From assembly GCA_038240835.1 (NCBI GenBank), contig JBBRGJ010000066.1, forward strand, positions 1 through 16,038: a DNA stretch of 16,038 nt, given 5' to 3'. Both the position numbers and the translations under genes were made by a program. This DNA is from JBAXTE01 sp038240835. Its GTDB lineage: Bacteria; Bacteroidota; Bacteroidia; Bacteroidales; WCHB1-69. The notes below the pieces were generated by a model. That model did no database searches. It was given only the letters and a program-made list of their open reading frames with translations, and was not told the DNA's origin. Numbering within the stretch: position 1 is the stretch's first letter; each line of letters opens with the position of its first letter. This document shows, piece by piece, positions 6,268 through 14,660 of this stretch.

Positions 6268-8664
6268 ATGGCAACAAAAAAATACAACAAAACAGAGGTT
6301 TTATCCGATTATAAATTGGCGGTAGAGAGTCGTCAAGCGAGCATTTTAGGGCGTAAAGAGGTTTTAAAAGGAAGAGCTAAATTTGGAATTTTTGGCGATG
6401 GAAAAGAGATTCCGCAAATTGCGATGGCAAAGCAGTTTCAAAATGGGGATTTCAGAAGTGGATATTATCGCGATCAAACGTTTATGATGGCCATTGGGCA
6501 GTTTACGTTGGTCGATTTTTTCAACCAATTGTATGGCAATACCGAAGAGGGTGCTTGTCCCGGAACTGGTGGACGACTGATGAACAATCACTTTTCCACC
6601 CCCAATGTGGACAAGCAAGGCGAATATTTAGATTTGATGAAACAGAAGAATAGCAGCGCTGATATTTCACCTACGGCGGGTCAAATGCCCCGTTTGTTGG
6701 GATTGGCTTATGCTTCTAAGTTGTATAAAAACATTCCTGAACTACAAAGTTTTACCAAGTTTTCCAATCATGGCAACGAGGTTGCTTTTGGCACCATCGG
6801 CGATGCAAGCACTTCTGAAGGTCACTTTTTTGAAACATTGAATGCTGCCGGAGTACTTCAAGTGCCCATGGCTATTTCTGTTTGGGATGATGGTTACGGA
6901 ATTTCAGTTCCAAAGAAATACCAAACCACTAAAGAGAGTATTTCTGAACTTTTGGGTGGATTTGAAGAAACTCCTACCAAAAAAGGATTTAGAATATTAA
7001 AAGGAAAAGCTTGGGATTACGAAGGATTATTGTCGTTGTATCAAGAAGGAATTGCCGTTTGTAGAGAAAAACACGTTCCTGTTTTGTTCCACATCGAAGA
7101 GGTTACACAGCCTCTTGGTCACTCTACTTCAGGTTCGCATGAGCGTTACAAAGATGAAGCTCGGATGAAGTTTGAAGATGATTTTGACGCAATCTTGAGA
7201 ATGAGAAATTGGATGATTGACCAAAAAATCGCCACCGAAAAAGAACTTTTAGCAATCGATACAAACGCGGTTGAAGCAGTGAAAGAAGCCCGAGATATTG
7301 CTTGGAAAAGTTACACCGAACCCATTATCAAACTTAGAGATGAACTGATAGAACTTTCGAATGTGAGCACTTGTAATTGTAAAAAAACAGGCAGAATCGA
7401 TGCTCAAATGGCTGAACTTAAAAGATTATCGGATCCTACTCGTAAAGATGTGATAGCCACAGCCGCCCATGTGCTTAGGTATATGTGCCAAACGTGTAGT
7501 GCCGATAAAAAATTAAAATCTGCTCTCCGAATCTGGATTGCCGATCAGATGGAAGATGGCAACAGACGTTACAGCGATCATTTATACGTTGAAGGAGCTC
7601 AATCTTCACTGAAAGTTAAAGAGATAAAACCTGTTTTTAACGAAAACTCTAAAATGGTTCCTGGTAGAGAAATCTTGAACCAAAATTACAATATTATTTT
7701 TGAAAAAGATCCTCGATTGGTTGTTTTTGGAGAAGATGTCGGAAACATTGGTGGGGTGAACCAAACCTTTGAAGGAATGCAGAAAAAATTCGGAGAATTC
7801 CGAGTTTCTGATACTGGAATTAGAGAGAATACAATCATGGGACAAGCCATTGGTCTAGCGCTCCGTGGATTGAGACCCATTGCAGAAATTCAATATTTTG
7901 ATTACCTTTTGTATGCGTTGCAAACCATGAGTGATGATTTGGCAACGACGCATTATCGGACCAACGGTGGACAAATTGCACCAGTGATTATTTCCACTCG
8001 TGGACACCGATTAGAGGGAATTTGGCACTCAGGCTCTCCATTAAGTATGGTGATTAATTCCATTAGAGGGGTTCATGTTTTGGTTCCACGAAATATGACT
8101 CAAGCTGCTGGTTTCTATAATACTGCATTGGCCGGAAATGATCCTGCGCTTATAATTGAACCTTTAAATGGGTATCGTTTGCGTGAGAAAATGCCAGAAA
8201 ATATTGGCGAATATAATGTGCCCTTTGGTAAAGTAGAAGTGCTCAACCAAGGATCGGATGTAACCATTGTTACTTACGGTTCGTGTGTGAAAATTGCCGA
8301 AGATGCTGTAAAACAACTTACTGAATTCAATATTTCAGCCGAACTTATCGATGTGCAATCGTTGTTGCCTTTTGATTTAAATCAGGATATTATTAAATCG
8401 CTGAAGAAAACAAATAAAATTCTCTTCTTCGACGAAGATGTCCCTGGAGGCGCAACGGCATTTATGATGCAAAAAGTGTTGGAAGAACAGCGAGGTTTTT
8501 ATCTATTAGATGCAGCTCCACGAACGTTAACATCCAAAGAACACCGACCTGCATACACTACCGATGGTGATTATTTCTCTAATCCAAATGCAGAAGATGT
8601 TTTTGATACTGTTTATGAGATGATGCACGAATATAACCCAAATAAATATCCTGCAATTTTCTAA
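6268..8664 (+). CDS. 2-oxoacid dehydrogenase E1, fused alpha and beta subunits (branched-chain type, ThDP-dependent)
   Basis: The 798-residue chain joins both E1 subunits, which decarboxylate a 2-oxoacid with thiamine diphosphate and pass the acyl group to lipoyl-E2. The alpha part (about 1-365) has YYRDQ (66-70), the thiamine motif beginning GDASTSEGH (178-186) and ending WDDGYGIS (206-213), and the phosphorylation-loop-like GHSTSGSHERY (284-294). The beta part (about 460-798) has VVFGEDVG (485-492, catalytic Glu 489), FRVSDTGIRENTIMGQAIG (511-529) and HSGSP (587-591). The usual NN ending the thiamine motif is DD here. Loop features look more like branched-chain 2-oxoacid dehydrogenase than pyruvate dehydrogenase, but the substrate is not certain. 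The linker holds a cysteine set (C369, C371, C407, C410). No E2 or E3 gene is adjacent, so the partners must be encoded elsewhere. The chosen start follows an A+T-rich leader; no alternative fits better. Confidence 0.92.
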   Translation: MATKKYNKTEVLSDYKLAVESRQASILGRKEVLKGRAKFGIFGDGKEIPQIAMAKQFQNGDFRSGYYRDQTFMMAIGQFTLVDFFNQLYGNTEEGACPGTGGRLMNNHFSTPNVDKQGEYLDLMKQKNSSADISPTAGQMPRLLGLAYASKLYKNIPELQSFTKFSNHGNEVAFGTIGDASTSEGHFFETLNAAGVLQVPMAISVWDDGYGISVPKKYQTTKESISELLGGFEETPTKKGFRILKGKAWDYEGLLSLYQEGIAVCREKHVPVLFHIEEVTQPLGHSTSGSHERYKDEARMKFEDDFDAILRMRNWMIDQKIATEKELLAIDTNAVEAVKEARDIAWKSYTEPIIKLRDELIELSNVSTCNCKKTGRIDAQMAELKRLSDPTRKDVIATAAHVLRYMCQTCSADKKLKSALRIWIADQMEDGNRRYSDHLYVEGAQSSLKVKEIKPVFNENSKMVPGREILNQNYNIIFEKDPRLVVFGEDVGNIGGVNQTFEGMQKKFGEFRVSDTGIRENTIMGQAIGLALRGLRPIAEIQYFDYLLYALQTMSDDLATTHYRTNGGQIAPVIISTRGHRLEGIWHSGSPLSMVINSIRGVHVLVPRNMTQAAGFYNTALAGNDPALIIEPLNGYRLREKMPENIGEYNVPFGKVEVLNQGSDVTIVTYGSCVKIAEDAVKQLTEFNISAELIDVQSLLPFDLNQDIIKSLKKTNKILFFDEDVPGGATAFMMQKVLEEQRGFYLLDAAPRTLTSKEHRPAYTTDGDYFSNPNAEDVFDTVYEMMHEYNPNKYPAIF

Positions 8665-9173
8665 TGATTTAAGTAGTTGTTTTTAAGACTACAAATTGTA
8701 TTCTATACGAGCTTTGCAAGATCCGCGAATTTTGAAAAAAATTCGGGATGCCAACTGCATTCTAGACGAGCTTTGCTCTGTTAACTGTTAAAATTGCCGA
8801 CTTTTTGCAATTACAATATACACACTTAGATCTTTCGGGTTCTTTTTTGTCACAAAAATCGATTGCTTCGCATCAATTTTTCCGCCAAAAAACATTTCTT
8901 TTACTTCATATCAGGACCTGGGCGTTGCCCAGGCCTGATATAAGCTGGGCCTTCAGCCCGTTCAGCACAGCGCTTTCAACCCGTTTATCCTCCATTGAAA
9001 TGCTCTGTATAAGGCTGCCAACTTCCAAAAAACTGAAATATCTGATTTCATGGTTTTTCTAGAATCCTCGGATTTTGAAATAAAATTTGAATTGCTCTGT
9101 TAACTGATTATTAATCACCTATCAAAAAAAACGCACAGTTAACTTCCTGTAAATTAGCAACCCAGCCTTGAAA
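8665..9173. other. Gene-free intergenic region with degenerate repeats
   Basis: This 509-base region separates the converging dehydrogenase and helicase genes. It contains imperfectly repeated words: GAGCTTTGC near 8709 and 8769, GCTCTGTTAACTG near 8772 and 9092, and two versions of an ATTTTGAAA-containing segment near 8731 and 9070. A G+C-rich hairpin is annotated separately. An 85-codon open frame across the middle has no protein-like pattern. Close to the helicase end, a weak minus-strand hairpin (ACAG/CTGT, about 9135-9150) followed by eight T residues may serve as its terminator. Confidence 0.6.
8908..8941. repeat. G+C-rich hairpin, REP-like
   Basis: ATATCAGG (8908-8915) plus CCTGGGC (8917-8923) pair exactly with GCCCAGG (8927-8933) plus CCTGATAT (8934-8941), leaving a GTT loop and a single bulged A. 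A smaller GGGC/GCCC hairpin follows at about 8946-8958. The core resembles extragenic palindromes that I associate with Bacteroidota intergenic regions. It may also act as a barrier between the converging transcripts. Confidence 0.75.
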
Positions 9174-10316
9174 TTAAAACCCTTTAAAGTTTAGCTGGTT
9201 TGTTTCGGTGAGTGCAATTCTTCTACGAATTTTTTTCTGAATTATGTGAAAGTGATGTTGATCTTCGTAGCTCACAAAAGAGATGGCGTCTCCTGGAGAT
9301 TCGGCTCGGCCGGTTCTTCCAATTCGGTGGATGTAATCTTTGGGCGAACGAGGAAGTTCGTAGTTGATTACCACGGGCAAAAATGGAATATCAATGCCTC
9401 GCGACATGAGATCGGTGGCTACTAATACTCCGAGTTTTCCAGTTTTAAATTTTCGTAGTGATTCGGTTCTGGCTCCTTGACTTTTTTTGCTGTGAAGTGC
9501 TTCTGCGTGTATGCCGTTGATTTTCAGTTTACTCACTACGCTATCGGCTCTATGGGTGGAGGATACAAAAACCAATACTTGGGTCATCTCCTCATTTTTA
9601 ATCAGATAGCGCAACAAGGGACCTTTGCGTTCTTCTTCTACCGAATATGCAATTTGATTTATTAAATCTAAGTCTTGAGGTTCTGGTTCTATCTCAATTT
9701 TTACAGGATTGTGCAAAACCATTTGGGTAATATGATCAATCTCTTTTGCCAAAGTTGCTGAAAAAAGAAGATTTTGTCGCAGGGTTGGCAAAAGTTTCAA
9801 AATATCGGTCATCTCCTCTTCAAATCCCAAATTCAGCATTTTATCGGCTTCGTCTATCACCAATATTTGCACATCCGAAAGTCGAACAGCTTTGGCGGTA
9901 ACTAAGTCCAATAATCTTCCAGGAGTAGCCACTAAAATATCAACACCTTGCATTTTAATCATCTGAGGATTGATGGAAACTCCACCAAATACGGCCATGG
10001 TTTTGATGCGTGATGGTAAATTGAATGAAAAAAGTTGAAAAACTTCATCCACTTGAACGGCCAACTCACGGGTGGGAACCAAAACAAGCACTTGCACAAA
10101 ACGATTCCGGTTGGCAGGGCGTTGTTGAATTAATTGCAATATTGGCAACACATAACTCATCGTTTTTCCAGAACCTGTTTGTGCAACGCCCAAGACGTCT
10201 TTTTTCTGTAAAACAGCTGGAATTACGCTCTCTTGTATCGGATAAGGGTTTAAATATTCTTGATTCGAAAGTGTTTTTAATAACTCTTCGGATAATCCAA
10301 GTTTTGAAAATGGCAT
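9174..10316 (-). CDS. DEAD-box ATP-dependent RNA helicase (RhlE-like)
   Basis: The 380-residue protein unwinds short RNA duplexes using ATP, in ribosome assembly or mRNA turnover. All DEAD-box signatures are present in order: Q motif YLNPYPIQE (21-29), motif I AQTGSGKT (45-52), Ia PTRELAVQ (81-88), Ib TPGR (131-134), II DEAD (155-158), III SAT (186-188), IV LVFVSS (248-253), V ATDLMSRGIDI (300-310) and VI HRIGRTGR (330-337). It stops soon after the second RecA domain and ends in a short basic patch (KKIRRRI, 361-367), so it lacks the long basic tail of many RhlE/CsdA proteins. Its start is 113 bases from the sirtuin end and a candidate promoter lies in that gap, so it is probably transcribed on its own, perhaps with read-through from upstream. 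Confidence 0.95.
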   Translation of the reverse strand: MPFSKLGLSEELLKTLSNQEYLNPYPIQESVIPAVLQKKDVLGVAQTGSGKTMSYVLPILQLIQQRPANRNRFVQVLVLVPTRELAVQVDEVFQLFSFNLPSRIKTMAVFGGVSINPQMIKMQGVDILVATPGRLLDLVTAKAVRLSDVQILVIDEADKMLNLGFEEEMTDILKLLPTLRQNLLFSATLAKEIDHITQMVLHNPVKIEIEPEPQDLDLINQIAYSVEEERKGPLLRYLIKNEEMTQVLVFVSSTHRADSVVSKLKINGIHAEALHSKKSQGARTESLRKFKTGKLGVLVATDLMSRGIDIPFLPVVINYELPRSPKDYIHRIGRTGRAESPGDAISFVSYEDQHHFHIIQKKIRRRIALTETNQLNFKGF

Positions 10317-10403
10317 ATGTTGATCGTTTATGAAAATTAACGGATAATATTAAAACGGAGAATGATACATTGCTGAAAAACTTACCATTCTTGTTGTTTC
10401 AAA

Positions 10404-10411
10404 CAAAAGTA
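10404..10411 (-). promoter_or_regulatory. Candidate -7 box for the helicase gene
   Basis: Minus-strand TACTTTTG matches TAnnTTTG exactly in the 113-base gap between sirtuin and helicase, giving a leader of about 80 bases. Long 5' leaders are common for cold-responsive helicases, but nothing here proves that. The -33 box is poor. Confidence 0.35.
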
Positions 10412-10429
10412 CTACAATTCTTCCGAAAA

Positions 10430-11122
10430 TCAGCTAAAAGAACGCAGACTTGGTAAGATTTCAGCCAATCCAACCGATGCATTTTCTGCGATTACAGTTA
10501 TGTTTGATCTTGATTTTAAGTTGTCTGGCTTTGGATCTATGTACCAAGTTTTACAATTTGGAGAGCGATATTCCGACAAACCTGCAGCGGGATATACATT
10601 GAGAGAAGTGCCTATAATGATCAATACATCCGCTTTTCTGATGATAGAAGTTGCGTCCATAATCAGAGGAACTTCCTCGCCAAACCATACAATATGAGGG
10701 CGCAGTTGTGAACCTTTTTCGCAAAAATCTCCCGGGATAATAGGTTTTGTGCCGATGTTGTAAACCAACGACGCATCAGTTGTACTTCTCACTTTGGTGA
10801 GTTCGCCGTGGAGGTGCATTACCTTTGTAGAACCAGCTCTTTCGTGTAAATTATCCACATTTTGGGTGATTACATTTACGTCGTAAAACTCTTCCAACTG
10901 TGCAATCAACTCATGTCCTTTGTTCGGTGTTACATCGTTGAGTTGAGCCCGACGTTGGTTGTAGAAATCGAGGACAAGGGTTGGGTTTTTAGTCCAAGCA
11001 TCCACCGAGCAGACATCTTCCACACGATACTCTTCCCACAAACCATCCGAATCGCGAAATGTACGAATGCCACTTTCGGCACTCATTCCAGCGCCAGATA
11101 ATACAACCAGTTTTTTTTTCAT
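10430..11122 (-). CDS. Sir2-family NAD-dependent protein deacylase (class III, CobB/SIRT5-like), zinc cysteines missing
   Basis: The 230-residue protein removes acyl groups from lysines using NAD. It shows the NAD-binding GAGMSAESGIRTFRD (10-24), TQNVDNLHERAG (86-97) and catalytic H105 in MHLHGEL (102-108). Y54 and R57 in FYNQRR match the residues that give CobB and SIRT5 their preference for succinyl/malonyl lysine, so desuccinylase activity is plausible. HIVWFGE (143-149) and GTSLNVYPAAGL follow as in the family. The zinc module, normally four cysteines between the catalytic His and HIVWFGE, retains only C134; the others are absent from 109-142. It starts 50 bases after the polyprenyl synthase stop on the same strand and may be co-transcribed. 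Length is near the family minimum; nothing suggests truncation. Confidence 0.92.
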   Translation of the reverse strand: MKKKLVVLSGAGMSAESGIRTFRDSDGLWEEYRVEDVCSVDAWTKNPTLVLDFYNQRRAQLNDVTPNKGHELIAQLEEFYDVNVITQNVDNLHERAGSTKVMHLHGELTKVRSTTDASLVYNIGTKPIIPGDFCEKGSQLRPHIVWFGEEVPLIMDATSIIRKADVLIIIGTSLNVYPAAGLSEYRSPNCKTWYIDPKPDNLKSRSNITVIAENASVGLAEILPSLRSFS

Positions 11123-11172
11123 GAAAATTAGTTATTGTTGGTCAACATACACAATCAATCATAAACACAATA

Positions 11173-12150
11173 CTAATGATCGCGTTGCATGATGTTATTT
11201 GTTAGCTCAATCAGTTGGTTTTTGTTCTCCGGATTCACATCTATAGCTTTTAGGTATTGTTGCGCTTTGTCATAATAAGCGTTCATCAACTTTTCGGTAA
11301 TTTCTTTTAAGTTGAGTTCTTCGTAAATCCCTTTTACCACATCAAACTTCTCTGTTGGGTCAAAATTGGTGCTCGAAAAGTAGTGTTGTAGTGTTTTTAA
11401 GTTCTCACCTTCGGCTATTTCAAGTGCTTTCAGGTATAAATAGGTCTTTTTGTTTTCACGAATATCCCCGCCATTTGTTTTGCCAAATTTAGTTACATCG
11501 CCAAAAACATCCAACAGATCGTCCATTAATTGAAAAGCTAAGCCGATGGTCTCTCCAAAAAGATAGATATTTTTCTGATTTTCAACAGAAGCATTTGCTG
11601 TAATAGCACCCGCTTTGAGGCAAGCACCAATTAAAATAGCAGTTTTCAGACGAATCATCTCAATATACTCTTCGATGGTAACGGAAGCTTTTGTTTCAAA
11701 ATCCATATCCATTTGCTGACCTTCACAAACGCCAATAGCGGTTTCATTCAACAGTTTTACCAGATATTTAAGTTGCTCTTTTTCGTACATCATCAAATGG
11801 TCGTACGCCATTGCAAAAAGCGCGTCTCCAGAGAGGATCGCCACACTTTCGTTCCACTTTTTATACACCGTTTCTACACCTCTTCTGATGGGAGCTTTGT
11901 CCATAATATCATCGTGAATCAGGGTGAAATTGTGAAACATTTCGAGGGAAACTGCTGGAATGAGCGATTCGTTTACATTGCCTTCAAATAGCTGACAGGA
12001 GACCAACGAGAGCAGCGGACGAAGTCTTTTTCCGCCTTGGTTCATGGTGTACTGGATGGGGTTGTATAAAAGAGCGGGCTCTGATTTGAATTTTAAACCA
12101 GAGACCTCTTTTGATATTTTTTCAATTAATTCGTCAATGTTGTATTTCAT
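11173..12150 (-). CDS. Polyprenyl (short-chain) diphosphate synthase
   Basis: The 325-residue enzyme condenses isopentenyl diphosphate with allylic diphosphates to make isoprenoid chains for quinones, carotenoids or lipid carriers. Signatures: GGKRLRP (39-45), first aspartate-rich motif DDIMD (80-84) followed by RRG (89-91), GDALF (108-112), and second aspartate-rich motif DDLLD (210-214) with KTNGGD (224-229). The first motif lacks the two-residue insertion of bacterial FPP synthases such as IspA. The fifth residue upstream of it is F75 (FTLIHDD), an aromatic position that in archaeal-type GGPP synthases limits chain length, so a C15-C20 product is more likely than a long chain. Assignment of exact length is inferred. 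It begins three bases after the stop of the SDR gene, so translation is probably coupled. Confidence 0.93.
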   Translation of the reverse strand: MKYNIDELIEKISKEVSGLKFKSEPALLYNPIQYTMNQGGKRLRPLLSLVSCQLFEGNVNESLIPAVSLEMFHNFTLIHDDIMDKAPIRRGVETVYKKWNESVAILSGDALFAMAYDHLMMYEKEQLKYLVKLLNETAIGVCEGQQMDMDFETKASVTIEEYIEMIRLKTAILIGACLKAGAITANASVENQKNIYLFGETIGLAFQLMDDLLDVFGDVTKFGKTNGGDIRENKKTYLYLKALEIAEGENLKTLQHYFSSTNFDPTEKFDVVKGIYEELNLKEITEKLMNAYYDKAQQYLKAIDVNPENKNQLIELTNNIMQRDH

Positions 12151-12153
12151 AAA

Positions 12154-13089
12154 TTAGTTGATGATATAGGTTGTGTTTTTTAAAATCTGTTGAATTCCTT
12201 CGTCAATGGTGGTCAGCGGACGATTCAAAAGTTCTTTCATTTTGGTAATGTCTGGAAGTCGGCGGAGCATATCTCCTTCGGCGAGTGGAGGCAAGTAGAT
12301 AAGTTCAGATTTAGAGTTTGTGAGTTCAATAATTTTATGAGCCAAATCTATAATTGAAATCTCATTATCGTTGCCAATGTTTACCACATCATTTACCATC
12401 AAGTTGTCGTAAGCTGTTCGTAAACAAGCATCTATGTTGTCGTCGATGTGACAAAATGTTCGAGATTGCAATCCGTCGCCATAAATTGAGATGGGTTCAT
12501 TCTTGAGCGCTTTGGCAATAAAACGTGACATAACAAAATCGGGCGATTGCTTAGGCCCGTATGTGTTAAAGAATCGAAAGATGGTATATTCCAGACCAAA
12601 CTCTTTGTGATACGAGCGCATAAACGATTCGCCCACGTTTTTCACTACCGCATAAGGAACTCTTGAGTTTAGCGGAGTAGTGTGTTCGTTTTGTGGAAAA
12701 CTAACAGGTTCGCCATAAACTTCCGACGAAGAGGCAAAAAAGACTCTTTTTATGGATGAGTTTTTTGCAATATCTAAAATGTTTTTAAACCCTTGAATGT
12801 CGTTTAATACTTTATACGGATTTAATTGGGTGCGTTCAACTCCGACAACGGCTGCATAATGAAAAACAAAATCAAATTGTATAGAGAGCATAACCTGCGA
12901 GATATCGTTGTAATTGTTTACATCTGCTTTTATAAAACGCCAATTTTCGGCAGGTGCAGGAAGTTTGTTCAAGCTTCCAGTAGAAAGATCATCCACGATG
13001 ATGACATAATTATCGGGATCTGAAATTAGTTTTTCTGCGAGTCTACTTCCTACAAAACCGGCACCGCCAGTAACGAGTATTTTTCTCAT
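12154..13089 (-). CDS. NAD-dependent sugar-nucleotide epimerase/dehydratase (extended SDR, UXS-like)
   Basis: The 311-residue extended SDR enzyme acts on a nucleotide sugar. It has the NAD-binding GGAGFVG (8-14), DDLSTG (33-38) for NAD ribose, ASSSEVYG (119-126), the catalytic pair Y146/K150 (YAVVK) and FRFFNTYGP (171-179). A GDGLQSRTFCHIDD segment (204-217) and the C-terminal RRLPDITKMKELLNRP are typical of UDP-glucuronate decarboxylase/UDP-glucose epimerase relatives. Decarboxylase, 4-epimerase and 4,6-dehydratase members are hard to separate by eye. Placement directly after rfbA (10-base gap) argues for a role in making an activated sugar for surface polysaccharide. It shares the transcript with the polyprenyl synthase, three bases away. 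No oddities seen. Confidence 0.85.
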   Translation of the reverse strand: MRKILVTGGAGFVGSRLAEKLISDPDNYVIIVDDLSTGSLNKLPAPAENWRFIKADVNNYNDISQVMLSIQFDFVFHYAAVVGVERTQLNPYKVLNDIQGFKNILDIAKNSSIKRVFFASSSEVYGEPVSFPQNEHTTPLNSRVPYAVVKNVGESFMRSYHKEFGLEYTIFRFFNTYGPKQSPDFVMSRFIAKALKNEPISIYGDGLQSRTFCHIDDNIDACLRTAYDNLMVNDVVNIGNDNEISIIDLAHKIIELTNSKSELIYLPPLAEGDMLRRLPDITKMKELLNRPLTTIDEGIQQILKNTTYIIN

Positions 13090-13099
13090 ATCAATATTT

Positions 13100-13960
13100 T
13101 TAGTGTATTAACTGTAAAAGGTATTCGCCATATCCACTTTTACGTAATGGTTCGGCAATTTTTTTTAGTTGGTCGGCATCGATGTAACCCATTCTGTAGG
13201 CAACTTCTTCGATGCATCCGATTTTTAATCCTTGACGATCCTCAACTACTTGTACAAACTGAGAAGCATCTATCAACGATTTAAAAGTACCTGTGTCTAG
13301 CCAAGCAGTGCCTCTGCCAATAATGCCCACACTGAGTTTTCCTTGTTCGAGATAATATTTGTTTACATCTGTAATTTCGTATTCACCGCGTGCACTTGGT
13401 TTGAGGTTTTCTGCAATTTCAACCACTGAGTTGTCGTAATAATATAACCCAGGAACTGCATAATTTGATTTTGGATGTATAGGTTTCTCTTCAATGGAGA
13501 TAGCTCTGTTTTGATCGTCAAATTCAACCACTCCATAACGTTCGGGATCGGATACATGATAGGCAAAAACAACTCCACCAACGGGATCACTGTTTTGTTG
13601 AATCAATTTTTGAAAACCAGATCCGTAAAAAACATTATCGCCTAAAATAAGTGCTACTTTATCGTTGCCTATAAACTCTTTTCCTAACACAAATGCTTGG
13701 GCAAGTCCGTTGGGAACTTCTTGAACTACGTATGAAAACTTACAACCCAAACTGCTGCCATCGCCTAATAATCGTTCAAAATGTGGCAAATCGGTGGGCG
13801 TGGAGATGATTAAAATCTCACGAATTCCCGACATCATCAACACACTCAAAGGGTAATATACCATAGGTTTGTCGTAAATGGGCATTAGTTGCTTGCTTAC
13901 TGCCAATGTAAGTGGGTGTAATCGTGTGCCAGATCCACCAGCTAGAATAATTCCTTTCAT
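13100..13960 (-). CDS. rfbA: Glucose-1-phosphate thymidylyltransferase
   Basis: The 286-residue enzyme joins dTTP and glucose-1-phosphate to dTDP-glucose, the first step toward dTDP-rhamnose and other deoxysugars of surface polysaccharides. Length matches the family (about 290). Signatures: GGSGTRLHPLT (8-18), SKQLMPIYDKPMVYYPLS (22-39), VQEVPNGLAQAF (79-90), the metal-binding LGDNVFYG (106-113, D108) and, downstream, IEEKP, PGLYYYD and GRGTAWLDTGTF. The companion genes rfbB, rfbC and rfbD are not next to it; the adjacent SDR gene is a sugar-nucleotide enzyme of another type. It is the first gene of a minus-strand cluster and faces the divergent small membrane protein gene across 387 bases. 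Confidence 0.96.
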   Translation of the reverse strand: MKGIILAGGSGTRLHPLTLAVSKQLMPIYDKPMVYYPLSVLMMSGIREILIISTPTDLPHFERLLGDGSSLGCKFSYVVQEVPNGLAQAFVLGKEFIGNDKVALILGDNVFYGSGFQKLIQQNSDPVGGVVFAYHVSDPERYGVVEFDDQNRAISIEEKPIHPKSNYAVPGLYYYDNSVVEIAENLKPSARGEYEITDVNKYYLEQGKLSVGIIGRGTAWLDTGTFKSLIDASQFVQVVEDRQGLKIGCIEEVAYRMGYIDADQLKKIAEPLRKSGYGEYLLQLIH

Positions 13961-14069
13961 AAAGACGTGCTTTAAAATGTTAAAATAATTTATAAATCCA
14001 TTTGAAATATAGAGATGGAAAATTTCCGTATTCCAATTAAATCAATTAAAATTATCTGATTCAATGATA

Positions 14070-14077
14070 CAAAAGTA
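14070..14077 (-). promoter_or_regulatory. Candidate -7 box for the rfbA cluster
   Basis: Minus-strand TACTTTTG, identical to the box before the helicase, lies 110 bases upstream of the rfbA start. A convincing TTG -33 element is not found 17-23 bases upstream, so support is moderate at best. Confidence 0.35.
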
Positions 14078-14313
14078 CGATTAATTATTACTTAACATGT
14101 CCTTGTTTGGTAATTTTTAATGCCAATCGAGTTTGAAAATTAGAGATTTTGTGTTGGGTAACTTATTTTATTTGCCAATAATTCTAAGATTTGAACGTTA
14201 ATTCATTGAAAGACAAACTTCTGAAAAGTAGTTGTTTGGTTCCATCTCAAAATAAATATTACTTTTTCGACAAAAAATTAACATCATTCGGTCGAGTTCT
14301 GCTTGATTTTTCT

Positions 14314-14321
14314 TAACTTTG
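14314..14321 (+). promoter_or_regulatory. Candidate -7 box for the small membrane protein gene
   Basis: TAACTTTG matches TAnnTTTG exactly and lies 27 bases before ATG 14348, so the mRNA leader would be short (about 20 bases). The -33 region is weak (TTC at 14287-14289). Confidence 0.45.
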
Positions 14322-14347
14322 CATGAATTATTTAAAACCAAAATAGT

Positions 14348-14587
14348 ATGACAGCTCATTCATTAAAGAAATTTTTTGCCGTTTTATTATCAATTATTGT
14401 GTTGATAGTTACTACACTTAGTGTTTTGGCCATTTGGGAAATCATCGATGTGAAAGATATATTTGGCCGTGCTTTTTCGAGCCTACTTATCGTTTTTGTT
14501 GCCTCTGCTGTAATTCTTTTTCTTTTTACAGTTCTTTATCCGGTAGGACCTAAAAACGACAATTCGAATCCGCCGAGTGTTTCTTAA
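14348..14587 (+). CDS. Small two-helix membrane protein of unknown function
   Basis: The 79-residue protein has two strong hydrophobic helices, about residues 9-31 and 40-64, joined by a short polar turn (EIIDVKD). The N-terminus is slightly basic (HSLKK) and the C-terminus is a hydrophilic tail (GPKNDNSNPPSVS). A hairpin with both ends in the cytoplasm is the simplest topology. I do not recognise a family. Coding is supported by the clean amphipathic composition, a good -7 box at the right distance and the lack of a better frame. It stands alone between the rfbA cluster and phosphofructokinase, so context suggests nothing specific. Confidence 0.7.
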   Translation: MTAHSLKKFFAVLLSIIVLIVTTLSVLAIWEIIDVKDIFGRAFSSLLIVFVASAVILFLFTVLYPVGPKNDNSNPPSVS

Positions 14588-14660
14588 AATATATTCTATA
14601 AGCACTATACTCAAGAATGGTTGCCTTTTTAAAACGAGGTGATAGTCCTGATGTGAATAA

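Larger units (their letters stand above)
13961..14347. other. Divergent intergenic region
   Basis: This 387-base A+T-rich gap separates rfbA (leftward) from the small membrane protein gene (rightward). It holds a candidate -7 box on each strand, annotated separately. I see no open frame with protein-like features, no strong palindrome and no tRNA. Confidence 0.6.

Noticed and set aside
8805..9062. 85-codon open frame on the plus strand
   Set aside because: It runs through the hairpin repeats of the intergenic region, has no domain-like pattern, and has no promoter box or neighbour to support it.
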